The position numbers were made by a program, and so were the translations under genes. Shown here piece after piece: positions 1-10,395 of a stretch of DNA of 64,000 nucleotides; position 1 is the stretch's first letter; each line of letters begins with the position of its first letter. This stretch comes from Dermacentor variabilis. Its lineage: Eukaryota > Arthropoda > Arachnida > Ixodida > Ixodidae. The stretch lies in contig NC_134570.1 of assembly GCF_050947875.1 (NCBI RefSeq), forward strand, positions 101,722,122 to 101,786,121, given 5' to 3'. A model generated the notes under the pieces. It searched no databases, was not told the DNA's origin, and saw nothing but the letters and a program-made list of their open reading frames with translations.

Positions 1-149
1 AGAGGATTAATATTGTGGAGGTGCAGTTAGTCACACTACGTCTTCCATTTATGTGCATACGGTGTTTGACGCACGACAGTGGGTAGTTCGACATTCAGGC
101 CTAGATAACTTCGCTGGTCAACCATCTTACATTGTGGAATAGAGCTCAA

Positions 150-345
150 TGTTTTGTGACATGTTGTAGTGTAACGGCGCAACCACAAAGAAGAGACCAA
201 CAGAACAGATCACAGGCACTAAGAACATTAATGAAAGTCATTTAACCACACTGTATTTACTATTTACAATGATCCGACGCATCAGTCACAATCGACGTGG
301 AAGAGGGGATGTTTATCATGATTGTGTCGTTAGGTAAGCACCAAA
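150..345. repeat. Fragment of the cuticle-gene duplication unit (possible fourth unit)
   Basis: This stretch matches the distal upstream part of unit B (about 33110-33300) and unit C (about 49270-49450). Shared words include the phrase around accacaaagaagagacc and the cacaggc and cagtcacaa blocks. In B and C this segment lies upstream of a minus-strand cuticle gene, so its presence here suggests another unit to the left of the window. Homology stops on both sides. The match was made by eye. Confidence 0.6.
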
Positions 346-1095
346 TAGCGATTTGGCATGTGGGCAAAAGACTCGTTTAGCGTGTGGCACCGAGCTGGCG
401 CGTAGACCGGTGGAGCCTCGGCGTTCCGCAGGAAAGCACGCCGACTCGACCGATGCCTTAAGGTAACATCTTTTAGAGAATTGGAGAAAGTATGCGAAGC
501 ATTTTTTTTAAACTTGAACCCTAGCCCGTGCCGGTGTGCGCCACTGGCACCTGCCTCGTGCATACGCGAGCATCTGCGTAATTCTGACTCAACGCCAATG
601 CTGCTTCTGCTGTGCCACAGAGAGCCCCCCCCCCCCCCTGTCTCCGGCCACCACTGAAAGGAGGAAAGTTTAACGAACGATGGAAAGTCCGCGTGACGCA
701 GCGTTTCTTGGGTGGCGCGTAGGAGGCGGCGTCTAGGGACGAAGAATGGTTGCGTCAGGAACTGGTGGTGTCGACGGCGACGGTGCGTCAATGTAGGCGG
801 GTTTGAGACGCCCCAAGGCATTTGTGTCTGGCCGGCCGTTGACATTCACGATAAAAGTCGCCGGACTGCGCTATAGAACAGAATATGTTGCGGAGTGCTG
901 TGGCTGCAAAGGCTCCCGCTCGGCACAGTTACACACGAGAACGTGGGTGCCAGAGGTGAGTGCCACAGAAACCTACGCAGACCTTGCTTCTGGTGAACGC
1001 GGAGGCACTGGACGTATCTGGCTGAAGAAAGCTTGTAGTTCGACAACCTAATCGGCAGGTGATGGCATAGGTGTTTTAGTTGTGGCGGCAAAGAA
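346..1095. other. No recognisable gene
   Basis: The stretch holds a C-run near 625-638 and open frames on both strands without recognisable domains. It may include the decayed end of the gypsy element that follows, but I cannot show this. Confidence 0.4.
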
Positions 1096-1098
1096 ATC

Positions 1099-3330
1099 TC
1101 ATGGAAGGCATCGGTAAGTTGCGCAGACTAGCTCAGCACAGGAGCAACAGATGTCGCTCTTGAGTGCAGCTCTGATGCCAAGTAGGACGAGGGACAAATG
1201 TAGAACCCACTTCTGCTGCGATTCATACGCCGTAAGGCAGAACTTGTGAGGCAGGAGAAAACGTTCACCAAGTCCATTTGACTGCGGGTGGTAAGCATTC
1301 TTGCGCATACGTATCGTTTGCAGAAGTTTGAGTAGCTCGTTAAAAAGTACCGAGTCGAATTGCAGACCTTGATCGACGACATTTGTGGATGGGCCGCCGA
1401 ACCTTGTAATCCATGTAGATACGAAAGCTGCTGTAACAGTGGGCGCTGAAGTGTCAGATATGGGTCAAGCTTCTGGCCATAGTGTATTGCGGTCGGTGCA
1501 TATAAGTATGTAGGAGTAAGCTTTCGAAGGTTAACACTGATTCCTGGAGCCTTGACACGACAAACAGCAGCAAACTGAGTAGCTAACTAGAGGTTTAGGT
1601 GAAGCCAGACGAAACGACACGAAAGATGCATCTGTGCCGCGCGTTTTCCAGGATGCGACAAGTGGTGCAAGCTTTTGAACAGAGATCTGCGAAGGCAATC
1701 CGCAATTTATGGTCGAGGTGTGCTTGTAGAGGTGTCAGAGACGATGTACGTACTGTCGAGAGTCATAGCGACATCCTCCATTTTCAGGGAGTTGACGAAT
1801 TGCGGAGGGTATGACGTCCGGAGTCATCACGCTGTTGACGGACAAGTAAGTCGCCATCGATTACGAAAGGTTCTAACGTAGAGGTGGGAACGGCATTCAA
1901 CTCAGAACGCAACTAAGAACGTCGGATTGAAGGTTATCGGTGCCCTTAATAAGATGGAACGTTGTTGTAAACTCCGAGAAGTAGGAAAGGTGTCCACTAT
2001 CGCGGTGCGAGTGACAGGATGACGAATGGTTCATTGCATGCACAAGGGGCTTGAGGGCTGTGAAGAGAGTAAATGCACGGTCTTCAAGGAAATCCCGAAA
2101 ATATCTGATAGCCAAGTTAACGGCGAGTAATTCACGTCCGAACATGCTGTAGCGGGACTGCGCAGGTTTCTGTTTCTTGAAGAAAAACGAGAGTACTTGC
2201 ATGCAGTATTGATGAATTGTTTCGGAACGGTGCCACCAGCGGCATTTGAAGTGCCTACCATGATGGCAGTGGGCGCAGTTGGCTTTGGGCGTCTGAGCAG
2301 CGTTGCATCGGCGATGGCAGACTTGACTCTTGTGAAAGCGTCGGTGGCCTCTTCAGCCCACTGAAGCACTTGCTTACTCCTGTTTCCGTGCAGAGCGTCT
2401 TGCAGAGCCACAAGTCTTGCGCAATGGGGAATGAATCGGCAGTAGAAATTAAAGAAGCTTGTTGAGTGTTGTCGGTTGTAGAAAGTATTCGATAACGCGA
2501 ATCTTGGAAGGAAGTGGTTGTATGCCGTTAGCGTCGACAATATGCCGGAGGAACTCGAGCTCCAGTCGATGTAATTTGTTCTTGGCGGCGTTGATGACAA
2601 TTCATTTACCGGCAAGACGTGAAAACAACAATTGCTAGTGTTGTAGACGTTCTTCTGCGGCAGAAGATGTGACGGGAAGGTCTACAATGTACGCAAAAAC
2701 GAAAGGCAATCCACGAATGACCGAGTCGATAGAAAGCTGAAAGGATTGACCAGCGTTCCAGGCTGAAAGGCATGCGGAGAAATTCAAAAGACCGAACGGT
2801 GTGGTGATGGCGGTCTTAGGAATGTCTTCTGCAGCGACCGGTAGTTGATGATAGGCGCGAACGAGATCGATCTCAGAAAAGACCGTGGCAACGTACAAAA
2901 CTACCATGAAGTCCTGAATGTTCAGGAGAGGGCAGCGATCAGGAACTGTAGTGCTGTTCAGCACCCCGTAGTCGTTGCATGGGCGCCAGTGTCCAGTCTT
3001 CTTATGAATCACGTGAAATGGTGATGCCCATTTCCTGGAGAATGGGCGGATGATGTCAAGTTGCAGCATGTGTTCGAACTGCACGCGAGTTATCTTGAGG
3101 TTCTCTTGTGACAGATGCTGGGGTCGGAATAGACTGGTGCGTCAGAGGTGACGATGTAATGGCACACGTCATGTTGAACCAGTTGTGTCCAGTTCGGCAA
3201 GCGCGTCAAAGTGAGAAACTCGCGTAGCAGCTCGGCAAAAGGTTCGTCCAACATGGCAGGAATACGCGCGATCGGCGATGTGTTTGTTGCTGGGACGCCG
3301 GGAATAGATGGCTGGGTAACGGAGAAGATG
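1099..3330 (-). mobile_element. Degraded Ty3/gypsy retrotransposon pol, minus strand
   Basis: Read on the minus strand from 3330 downward, the order is typical of a Ty3/gypsy polyprotein. A pre-RT segment (around 3330-3090) is followed by reverse transcriptase (3084-2635) with the words ASPFHVIHKKTGHWRPCNDY and TPFGLLNF. RNase H follows (2615-1897), with FYCRFIPHCARLVALQDAL and later FGRELLAVNLAIRYFRDFLE. Integrase comes last (1382-1099), with the HPQSNGLGERF motif. The catalytic RT box reads AYIVDL instead of a tyrosine-x-Asp-Asp motif, so one catalytic aspartate is lost. The frame is broken repeatedly. No LTRs were found at either end. It is a dead fragment. Confidence 0.85.
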
Positions 3331-3344
3331 AGACGGCGTCATTG

Positions 3345-3790
3345 AATGACGACCTTTTAAGAAGCACCACCATTGTCGACAAAATTCTTTTGATCTAAGA
3401 ACGTGAAGGAACTGCGCGGCTACTGGAGTCTATTCACGTAAAACAGCAAGTTCCTTCTTATATTACCCGTCGACTCGCCCGGCTCTAGGAAGCGCTGACA
3501 AAAAAATCTTGGCCTAAAATGCAGCTCACCAGCAGTTCCAGACCAGTCATTTTTTTATGGACTCCGTTAAGACGCGCTTGTACATCTAAAAACCTCGGCC
3601 AGGTGGCGCTTATGCGTCTATCAATAAGCACCACCATTCTCAACAAAATTATTTTGACCCACTAACGTGAATTAACTGCGTTAATAGTGGGGTCTATTTA
3701 AGTAAAACACCGAGTTCCTTCCCAATGTGACTTGTTTGCTCTCTCCACTGTACGCCTTGCGAACGTAAGAGCGTCGCCTCAAATGGAACT
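3345..3790 (+). repeat. Dispersed repeat of about 450 bp with two internal copies (R450)
   Basis: Two related blocks start with aagcaccaccatt at about 3361 and 3630. Each continues through an aaaatt(a/c)ttttga word, an aacgtga word and a cgtaaaac-aagttcctt word. The same two-block element recurs at about 41431-41890 and, as its second part, at about 25991-26285. No coding potential was recognised, and its class is unknown. Confidence 0.6.
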
Positions 3791-3794
3791 CATA

Positions 3795-4615
3795 ACAGCG
3801 GGAGGTATTTCAGAAGTTGAAAAAGGCCTTGCGTGACGCCAAAATGTTTACCCACTTCGATCTGTCCCTGCCTTAGAGATTCGCGTGCGATGCGTTACCG
3901 AACAGAGTCGGAACCGTTCTTTGCCATCCCGCTGGCAATGTTGACATACCAAATGGCTTTCGTTCTCGAAAACAATGTAAAACGGAAAGGAATTATATTC
4001 AGAAGCTGAAGTCGAAGCATTGGCACTAATGTTCGGAGTATCACTGTTTCGGAACTACCTACTGGGAATAACCTTCACCTTGACCTCTGATCACACGCCG
4101 CTGATTCGGCTATTTTGCAAAATCGTCCAGCGCCCTTTACATTTGCGGTAAGAATTCAACGTCGGTCCTCTATTCTGACAGCATACCAGTACAAAATAGA
4201 GTACAAACCTGGCTCAAACACGTTGAGTGCAGACACACTGCGTCGGTTTCCTCTAGAGACCACCGAGGTTACGTACGAGGGGATCCATGAGTGCGCATGC
4301 TCCCGGCAGCAGCTGGATGAGTTGTCTTACATCGCAAGGAGACAAATGGTTGACCGAGAAAGATCTGATGCTGAGAACTGTGAAGTGCTACGCACTTTGT
4401 GTATGAATAAAAAGCGAAACCCGATCAGAGTTGTAATTCCTGCAGCTACTCGCAGTGACATGCTACAACTGTTGCACGAGACGCACCAGTGAATGTCTGC
4501 AATGAAAACATCGACCCGCAGGGTGGCGTGGTACCGCGCAATCGATGAAACAGTCGCAAAAAAATTTTAGGAAATGCGACACATACGTACAAGCAAACGC
4601 AATGCCACCGTCCAA
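3795..4615 (+). mobile_element. Ty3/gypsy RNase H to integrase fragment, plus strand
   Basis: The plus strand reads through a decayed RNase H (FTHFDLSLPL near 3846; SEVEALALMFGVSLFRNYLL near 4000) into RIQRRSSILTAYQYKIEYKP and the typical end-of-RNase-H phrase GSNTLSADTLRRFPLE (4150-4260). An integrase N-terminal segment then ends near VAWYRAIDETVAK (about 4530). Stops and frameshifts occur between 3890 and 4110. Its orientation is opposite to the element at 1099-3330, so it is a separate insertion. Confidence 0.75.
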
Positions 4616-4619
4616 AACC

Positions 4620-4810
4620 TCTGTAATCTGGGCTCTAATGCACGTAAACCGGTCCCATATACATCTAGGGTGTCCCAGTCAACTGAACAATGCCACGGTT
4701 CAAGTGGCCGAAGATTCACATTAAAAGTGAATCGAAGCAGCTCCAGTATCACGTGTCACGGCTCAGTCAACGATTACATCGTTGCGGAGGATTTTCAAGG
4801 GGATCCACCA
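4620..4810. repeat. Dispersed repeat, copy 1 (R170)
   Basis: It shares the order acatctag, actgaacaatgcca, caagtggccg, gaagcag/caagcag and caacgatt-catcgttgcg with 38600-38785. The two copies differ at many positions, so they are old. No coding frame is conserved. Confidence 0.5.
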
Positions 4811-5370
4811 TACCAAGAACAATTGTCAATGAGCAATTTATGAACGTGTTTCAAGAACAGTGCAGGCCCGATAGGCAGCCCAATCAGAAGGGGCAAAATT
4901 ACTTAAAAGATATCTAGGCAACGCGTACACCGTATTGTTATGTAGCAAGAACACATACCTAGCAACAAAGAGCAGTAATAATTTAAAAGCACAAAAATTA
5001 AAAATAAGGAGCCACAAACTGTACAAATATTAGCAAATACCAACATGAAGTGTAGAGCAGTGAAGTGTACAAATGAACACAATGATATGTAAAGTTGTTT
5101 ACGCAATTTAAACAGGACCAAATTGCCAAAAGCGCGTCGCACACTTAGATGAAAAAAAAAAGAATTTTCCGAAGCAGTTACTGCAGCTTACAGTACATTG
5201 GACAAAGGAGTATAAGAAAACTAATAAGTCTAGGTATAAATTCACATTACATTAATGCCAGTGGTGCCTTGCAGATGATACCGGACGTTAGCTGGATGAG
5301 TGGTCATTAATGGAAATGGACTGGATGCGGGTAATGAGATAAGCAACCAGCCAATTCACTAGGCAGGTTG
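4811..5370. other. No recognisable gene
   Basis: AT-rich sequence with no domain, repeat or RNA gene that I can identify. Confidence 0.5.
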
Positions 5371-5375
5371 GAAGA

Positions 5376-5880
5376 TTATTTGATGTCAGTGAATAATAAG
5401 TTTCTATGTGACACAAAATCGAAAGCTTTCCTAAAATCTAAAAATATTCGATCGTTAGATCCTACGGAATAATAGGTCCTATCAAGAAAAGTGGCTAATT
5501 CGTGACTACCTGTTTTTAATTGTGTTCCAGTAAAGAAGCCATTTAGAAACCGTGTTAGCAAGAAGTCAGTATGCTGTTATCAGCTTTAAAGATATACATT
5601 TAATTAGTTACGATATGTTCAAGTAGTTTACAACATGATGAAGTTAGTGATATAGGACGATAACTCGTTACTAGTGTGGCGTCACCCTTTTTCAGTACTG
5701 GCACAACACGTACCAAGAGCCAATATCTAGGCACGCTAGCTGAAGACAAGGACAGTTTCGTGTTGCAAACATCACCAATGATTTTCGAAATACTCCGTAT
5801 CAGCCCTTATGCAAAGGGCTTGCTCAATGAGCCACGCGGGCACATAAAGCTACATTAAGAAGGTTCCGTAAGATAATGTG
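5376..5880 (-). mobile_element. Fragment of a CR1/Jockey-type LINE reverse transcriptase
   Basis: On the minus strand the sequence encodes VVPVLKKGDATLVTSYRPIS followed by LTSSCCKLLEHIV (about 5715-5610), then FLNGFFTGTQLK and IFLDFRKAFDFVSHRNLLF (5561-5390). These are the early reverse transcriptase blocks of CR1/Jockey-like non-LTR elements. The frame is broken near 5595-5560. The YADD block and all later domains are absent, so only a short internal piece survives. Confidence 0.75.
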
Positions 5881-6015
5881 CTTGAGCTGTTGGAGAAATT
5901 GCTTTTGAGCAACCTTAGAAAATTCCAGAAAGGTGGAAGGGTGCTGTCTCAATGTCTGCGGTGATGTTAGATCCGGTCGAGATTAGACACTTTCCTTCCT
6001 CTTCTTTTTCTTCTT

Positions 6016-7905
6016 CTTCATCATCATCATCATCATAATCATCACCAGCCTGGTTACGCCCACTGCAGGGCAAAGGCCTCTCCCATACTTCTCCAACAAC
6101 CCCGGTCCTGTACTAATTGTGGCCATGTCGTCCCTGAAAACTTCTTAATCTCATGCGCCCACCTAACTTTCTGCCGCCCCCTGCTACGCTTCATTCCCTT
6201 GGAATCCAGTCCGTAACCCTTATTGGCCATCGGTTATCTTCCCTCCTCATTACATGTCCTGCCCATGCCCATTTCTTTTTCTTGATTTCAACTACGATAT
6301 CATTAACTCGCGTTTGTTCCCTCACCCAATCTGCTATTTTCTTATCCCTTAACGTTACACCCATCATTCTTCTTTCCATAGCTCGTTGCGTCGTCCTCAA
6401 TTTAAGTAGAACCCTTTTCGTAAGCCTCCAGGTTTCTGCCCCGTAGGTGAGTACTGGTAAGACACAGCTATTATACACTTTTCTCTTGAGGGACGATGGC
6501 AACCTGCTGTTCATGATCTGAGAATGCCTGCCAAACGCACCCCAGCCCATTCTTATTCTTCTGATTATTTCCGTCTCATGATCCGGATCAGCCTTCACTA
6601 CCTGCCCTAAGTAGATCTATTGCCTTACCACTTACAGTGCCTCGCTACCTATTGTAAATTGCTGTTCGCTTCCGAGACTGTTAAACAGTAATTTAGTTTT
6701 CTGCAGATTAATTTTTAGACCCACCCTTCGGTTTTGCCTCTCTAGGTCAGTGAGCATGCATTGCAGTTGGTCCCCTGAGTTACTAAGCAAGGCAATATCA
6801 TCAGCGAATTGCAAGTTACTAAGGCATTCTCCAGTAACTTTTATCCCCAATTCTTCCCAATCCAGGTCTCTGAATACATCCTGCAAACACGCTGTGAATA
6901 GCATTGGAGAGATCGTATCTCCCTACCTGACGCCTTTCTTCATTGGGATTTTCTTGCTTTCTTTATGGAGGACTATGGTGGCTGTGGAGCCGCTATAGAT
7001 ATCTTTCAGTATTTTTACATACGGCTCGTTTACACCCTGATTCTGTAATGCGTCCATGACTGCTGAGGTTTCGACAGAATCGAACGCTTTCTCGTAATCA
7101 ATGAAAGCTATATATAAGGGTTGATTATATTCCGCAGATTTCTCTATCGCCTGATTGATAGTGTAAATATGGCCTATTGTTGAGTAGCCCTTACGGAATC
7201 CTGCATGGTCTTTTGCTTGACAGAAGTGTAAGGTGTTCCTGATTCTATTTGCGATTACCTTAGTAAATAGTTTGTAGGCAACTGACAGTAAGCTGATCGG
7301 TCTATAATTTTTCAAGTCTTTGGCGTCCCTTTTCTGATGGATTAGGATTATGTTAGCGTTCTTCCAAGATACCGGTACGCTCGAGGTCATGTGGCATTGC
7401 GTATACAGGGTGGCCAGTTTCTCTAGAACAATCTGCTGACCATCCTTCGACAAATCTGCCGTTACCTTATCCTCCCTAGCTGCCTTCCCACTTTGTATAG
7501 CTCCCAAGGATTTCTTTACTTCTTCAGGCGTTACCTATGGGATTTCGAATTCCTCTAGACTATTCTCTCTTCCATTATCGTCGTGGGTGCCACTGGTACT
7601 GTATAAGTCTATATAGAACTCCTCAGCCACTTGAACTATCTCATCCATATTAGTAATGATATTGCCGGATTTGTTTCTTAACAAATACATCTGATTCTTG
7701 CCAATTCCTAGTTTCTTCTTCACTGCTTTTAGGCGTCCTCCGTTCCTGAGAGCATGTGAAATTCTATCCATATTGTACTTCCTTATGTCAGCTGTCTTAC
7801 GTTTATTGATTACCTTTGAAAGTCCTGCTAGTTCTATTCTAACTGTAGGGTTACAGGCTTCCATACATACATTCATCATACATACTAAGGATTGTTGCTC
7901 CACTG
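6016..7905 (-). mobile_element. RTE-clade LINE, copy 2, 5'-truncated and inactive
   Basis: This belongs to the same family as the long ORF at 58782-60716. On the minus strand one frame runs from 7903 to about 6190. It is interrupted only by in-frame stops at 7535-7537, 6923-6925 (a CAG glutamine codon changed to TAG), 6632-6634 and 6617-6619, with an indel near 6190. The reverse transcriptase retains SLLSVAYKLFTKVIANRIRN, AFIDYEKAFDSVE and the catalytic LQFADDIALLS. The 3' end is a (GAT)n tail, seen here as the catcatcat run at 6016-6045, a hallmark of RTE elements. The endonuclease half is missing. Its 5' end lies about 100 bp downstream of the poly(A) signal of cuticle gene A. Confidence 0.9.
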
Positions 7906-8019
7906 TGTGCCGCAGTTATTCCAAACTGCAATAATTTCTTTATACATATGTTCTTGCTTCTTCGAGATATGCGTAAGGTTAGTAAAACACTTAGACCGGT
8001 ATGCGTAAAAATAAATAAC

Positions 8020-8025
8020 TTTATT
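8020..8025 (-). terminator. Poly(A) signal AATAAA of cuticle gene A
   Basis: AATAAA on the minus strand lies about 30 bases into the deduced exon 3, followed by a T-rich stretch. The equivalent hexamer occurs in copies B and C. Confidence 0.7.
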
Positions 8026-8053
8026 TCTTGAGAAGAAGGAGGATGAACGTCAT

Positions 8054-10310
8054 TTCTGAAAGAAAAAAAGGAAAGTGAACCATTAGAATCAAGAAGGCGC
8101 TGAGGTCCCTTCCATTCTTCACTGCAACTGCATTTTGTCAAACAGGTAGGCAACGAGAGGTTCGTGCGTATTTAAATTGCGAGTAAGTGTAGCTCGCATG
8201 GGAAAAAGCTAAAAGGTTTATGAATGTTAGTGAGATCTTTGATACAAGTATATTTTATTCCGGCTAGCAATTACGGCGAATGCATCACCATGCCACGCGC
8301 TGCAATATGTTCGAGCATCCCGGCTAGTGAGCACCGTAGACCTCGCTCGTGACGTTGACATGACTACGAATGAAATGAAAGAGCGCTGCCCATACAAAAG
8401 GAAAAAAAATATCTGTCAGCGTTGCCATTGATATTGTTAAAGACAACAGAAATATCCTCTCGACTCAACGTAACACATTGAAGATCAGCCATGAAATACT
8501 TTTTTTCCTACAGATGAGCCATTCAGCATCCTGGTACAAGTGCAATTCCTAAAGAAGGCTCTTCTCAATTTCCGCTTCAGTTCTTTGTCAGCGACTTACT
8601 TGTATCTGTGAAATACTTTGTGAAAGTGTGCAAAGGCAACCAACTAGGCCCCTACATTGCGTATTGGAACAGTTCGAGAAGTGTTCAATAGTAATAAATC
8701 AGCCTTCACATTAACAATAAGTTTTTCTTCCTTAGTGCGGAACGCTGTAGTGGCATTGACAGTTACCACTCTATCTCTGCCTATGTACAGTCCGTCGTAC
8801 TCTACCCTAACGCCGTCATGGTGTCGTATTCACAATGATTATCGGCGCTCGTATTTCTCAATGTGTGCTTTCTTATGCGAAAATAATTGCTCAGCAGCTG
8901 TCCCAAGTGTGAGAGCGCGTTGCCGGCTATGTTTTTCCCCTAACCTTTGAAGTTTATAAAGCCAACTTACACTTCTTGCGGAGGAGAGCGCCATAATGGA
9001 ATGGAGTGCCAAGACCATAGCCGTAGTTGAGGCCGTAGCCGAGAAGGCCGTGACCATAACCGTAGTGACCAGCACCGTAGCCGAGGGTGCCAACGCCATA
9101 GCCGTAGTAAGCTCGGGCAGCGTGGTAGGCCGCGAAGGCAGGGGCAGCATGGGCCACAGTAGCAACAGCTGGGGCGTGATGGATGGCGGTGGTAGCAAGA
9201 GCTGGGGCAGCGTGGACGGCAGTGACAGCTGGGGCTGCGTGGTAGGTCGCAACAGCTGGGGCAGCGTGGTAGGTGGCAACAGCTGGGGCAGCGATAGCGG
9301 TAGCCACTGGAGCAGCGGCATAGGTGGCAACTGGAGTGGCATGGGCTACGGTGGCGACTGGAGCGGCAGCGAAGGTAGCGACTGGAGCAGCGTGGGCGAC
9401 GGTGGCGACTGGGGCAGCGTGGGCAACGGTGGCCACAGCTGGGGCAGCAGCCAGGCCGAGGCCGTAACCGCCATGCGCGACGCCAAAGCCAGCGTGGCCG
9501 GCGAAACCAGCGAAGGCGCTGGTGGCCAATGCAAAGAAGATGCAAGCGCGAATCTGGAAGGCCATGGCAGAGCAATATGAGGACCGAGAGTCAATATGGA
9601 ATACGTTTGCTGTTACCGGTAAGTGATACGAGAACCATAGCATTTTTCGATCATTTAGGCTGCAGGCAATCCTAAAATTGTTGGTTTCATTTTAGAAACC
9701 GCTGTTGACAGCTTTCAATCGTCATGAGATCTGATACCACGCCGAATGTAATCAGAAGTGACGAAAGAATCTAGAGTTCAAATTATGTGTTCCATTGCTG
9801 ACTGAGTGAAGCTGTACAGAAAATGCTGGTGTAATCAGCTGTTGCATGCTATATGACATGCAGTCTAAACATATATGCGAAATACGGCGCTTGGAGACAT
9901 TGCAGATTACCATAATTACTATTGCTAACAAGACTCTTGCACCATAATATGCTATTCAACCTTAGTTTACTGCGCACGATTACAGCCTTGGTCGACTGCA
10001 GCTTCTTAAGTTCCATACTCTAAGAAAGCTGCGAGTGATGGCAGCTTCTTCTATAATAATAGCTTGTCTCGTATTCAATTTCATATTCGGAAGATGTTTC
10101 CTATGCGAAGAGTGCGGTCGCTGTAGCTGGATACATTCTGAGAAAACGGACTCTACCAAGGTAAGCAAGTGCCCTGAGGAAGGTAATCAAATAGGCTGTC
10201 TTTCTTTGGATTAATTATTGATACACACGATGGTTGCTCGCACTTTAATTATACAGGAAAATGAAAGGTCCGTTAAGCCTCGCTATACTGAAAGAAATCT
10301 GTCTCACCAT
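8054..10310 (-). CDS. AAPA-repeat cuticle protein, copy A (three exons, 195 aa)
   Basis: Small secreted structural protein of the arthropod cuticle, deduced as join(10308-10310, 8971-9553, 8054-8055) on the minus strand. Exon 1 is only ATG followed by donor GTGAGA. Exon 2 follows a pyrimidine-rich acceptor (ttccag). It ends RKK-T at donor GTAAGT, and exon 3 supplies AA to complete TAA after acceptor tttctttcag. The signal peptide (MIRACIFFALATSAFA, residues 1-16) is followed by Ala/Val/Pro/His repeats of AAPVATVAH, AAPAVATYH type. A Gly/Tyr-rich tail (YYGYGVGTLGYGAGHYGYG) ends in GALLRKK. There is no Rebers-Riddiford chitin-binding consensus. AAPA repeats are typical of hard-cuticle proteins, and the tyrosines may serve cross-linking. 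Copy A alone has an in-frame ATG at 9563-9565, giving an unspliced start at MAFQ. Copies B and C have GTT there, so the exon-1 ATG is preferred. It also differs by Arg for Pro in AARAYYGYG. Splice sites are inferred, but all three copies agree. Confidence 0.85.
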
Positions 10311-10339
10311 GTTTCTTCCGAAGCTGCTGCTGAACGAAC

Positions 10340-10395
10340 TGCTACTCGAGTACAATGGTTCACCGCGTTTTATACAAAGCGTAGGGTGTGGCGAG
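10340..10395 (-). promoter_or_regulatory. Core promoter of cuticle gene A
   Basis: TATAAAA lies on the minus strand at 10368-10374, 58 bases upstream of the exon-1 ATG. It is preceded by CGCCACACCC (10383-10392), which is also present at the same spacing in copies B and C. Transcription would start around 10340-10345. The conserved block between the box and the ATG includes cagcagcagcttcgga. Confidence 0.75.

Noticed and set aside
330..845. 171-codon minus-strand frame
   Set aside because: No domain, crosses a C-run, and starts inside duplicated non-coding sequence.
8996..9580. Long plus-strand open frames opposite the cuticle exons (also 30635-31195 and 46503-46859), conserved in the three copies
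   Set aside because: They are the antisense of GC-rich repeated codons. The frame is open only because the Ala/Val/His codons have no reverse stops. No domain, start context or splice signals support them.
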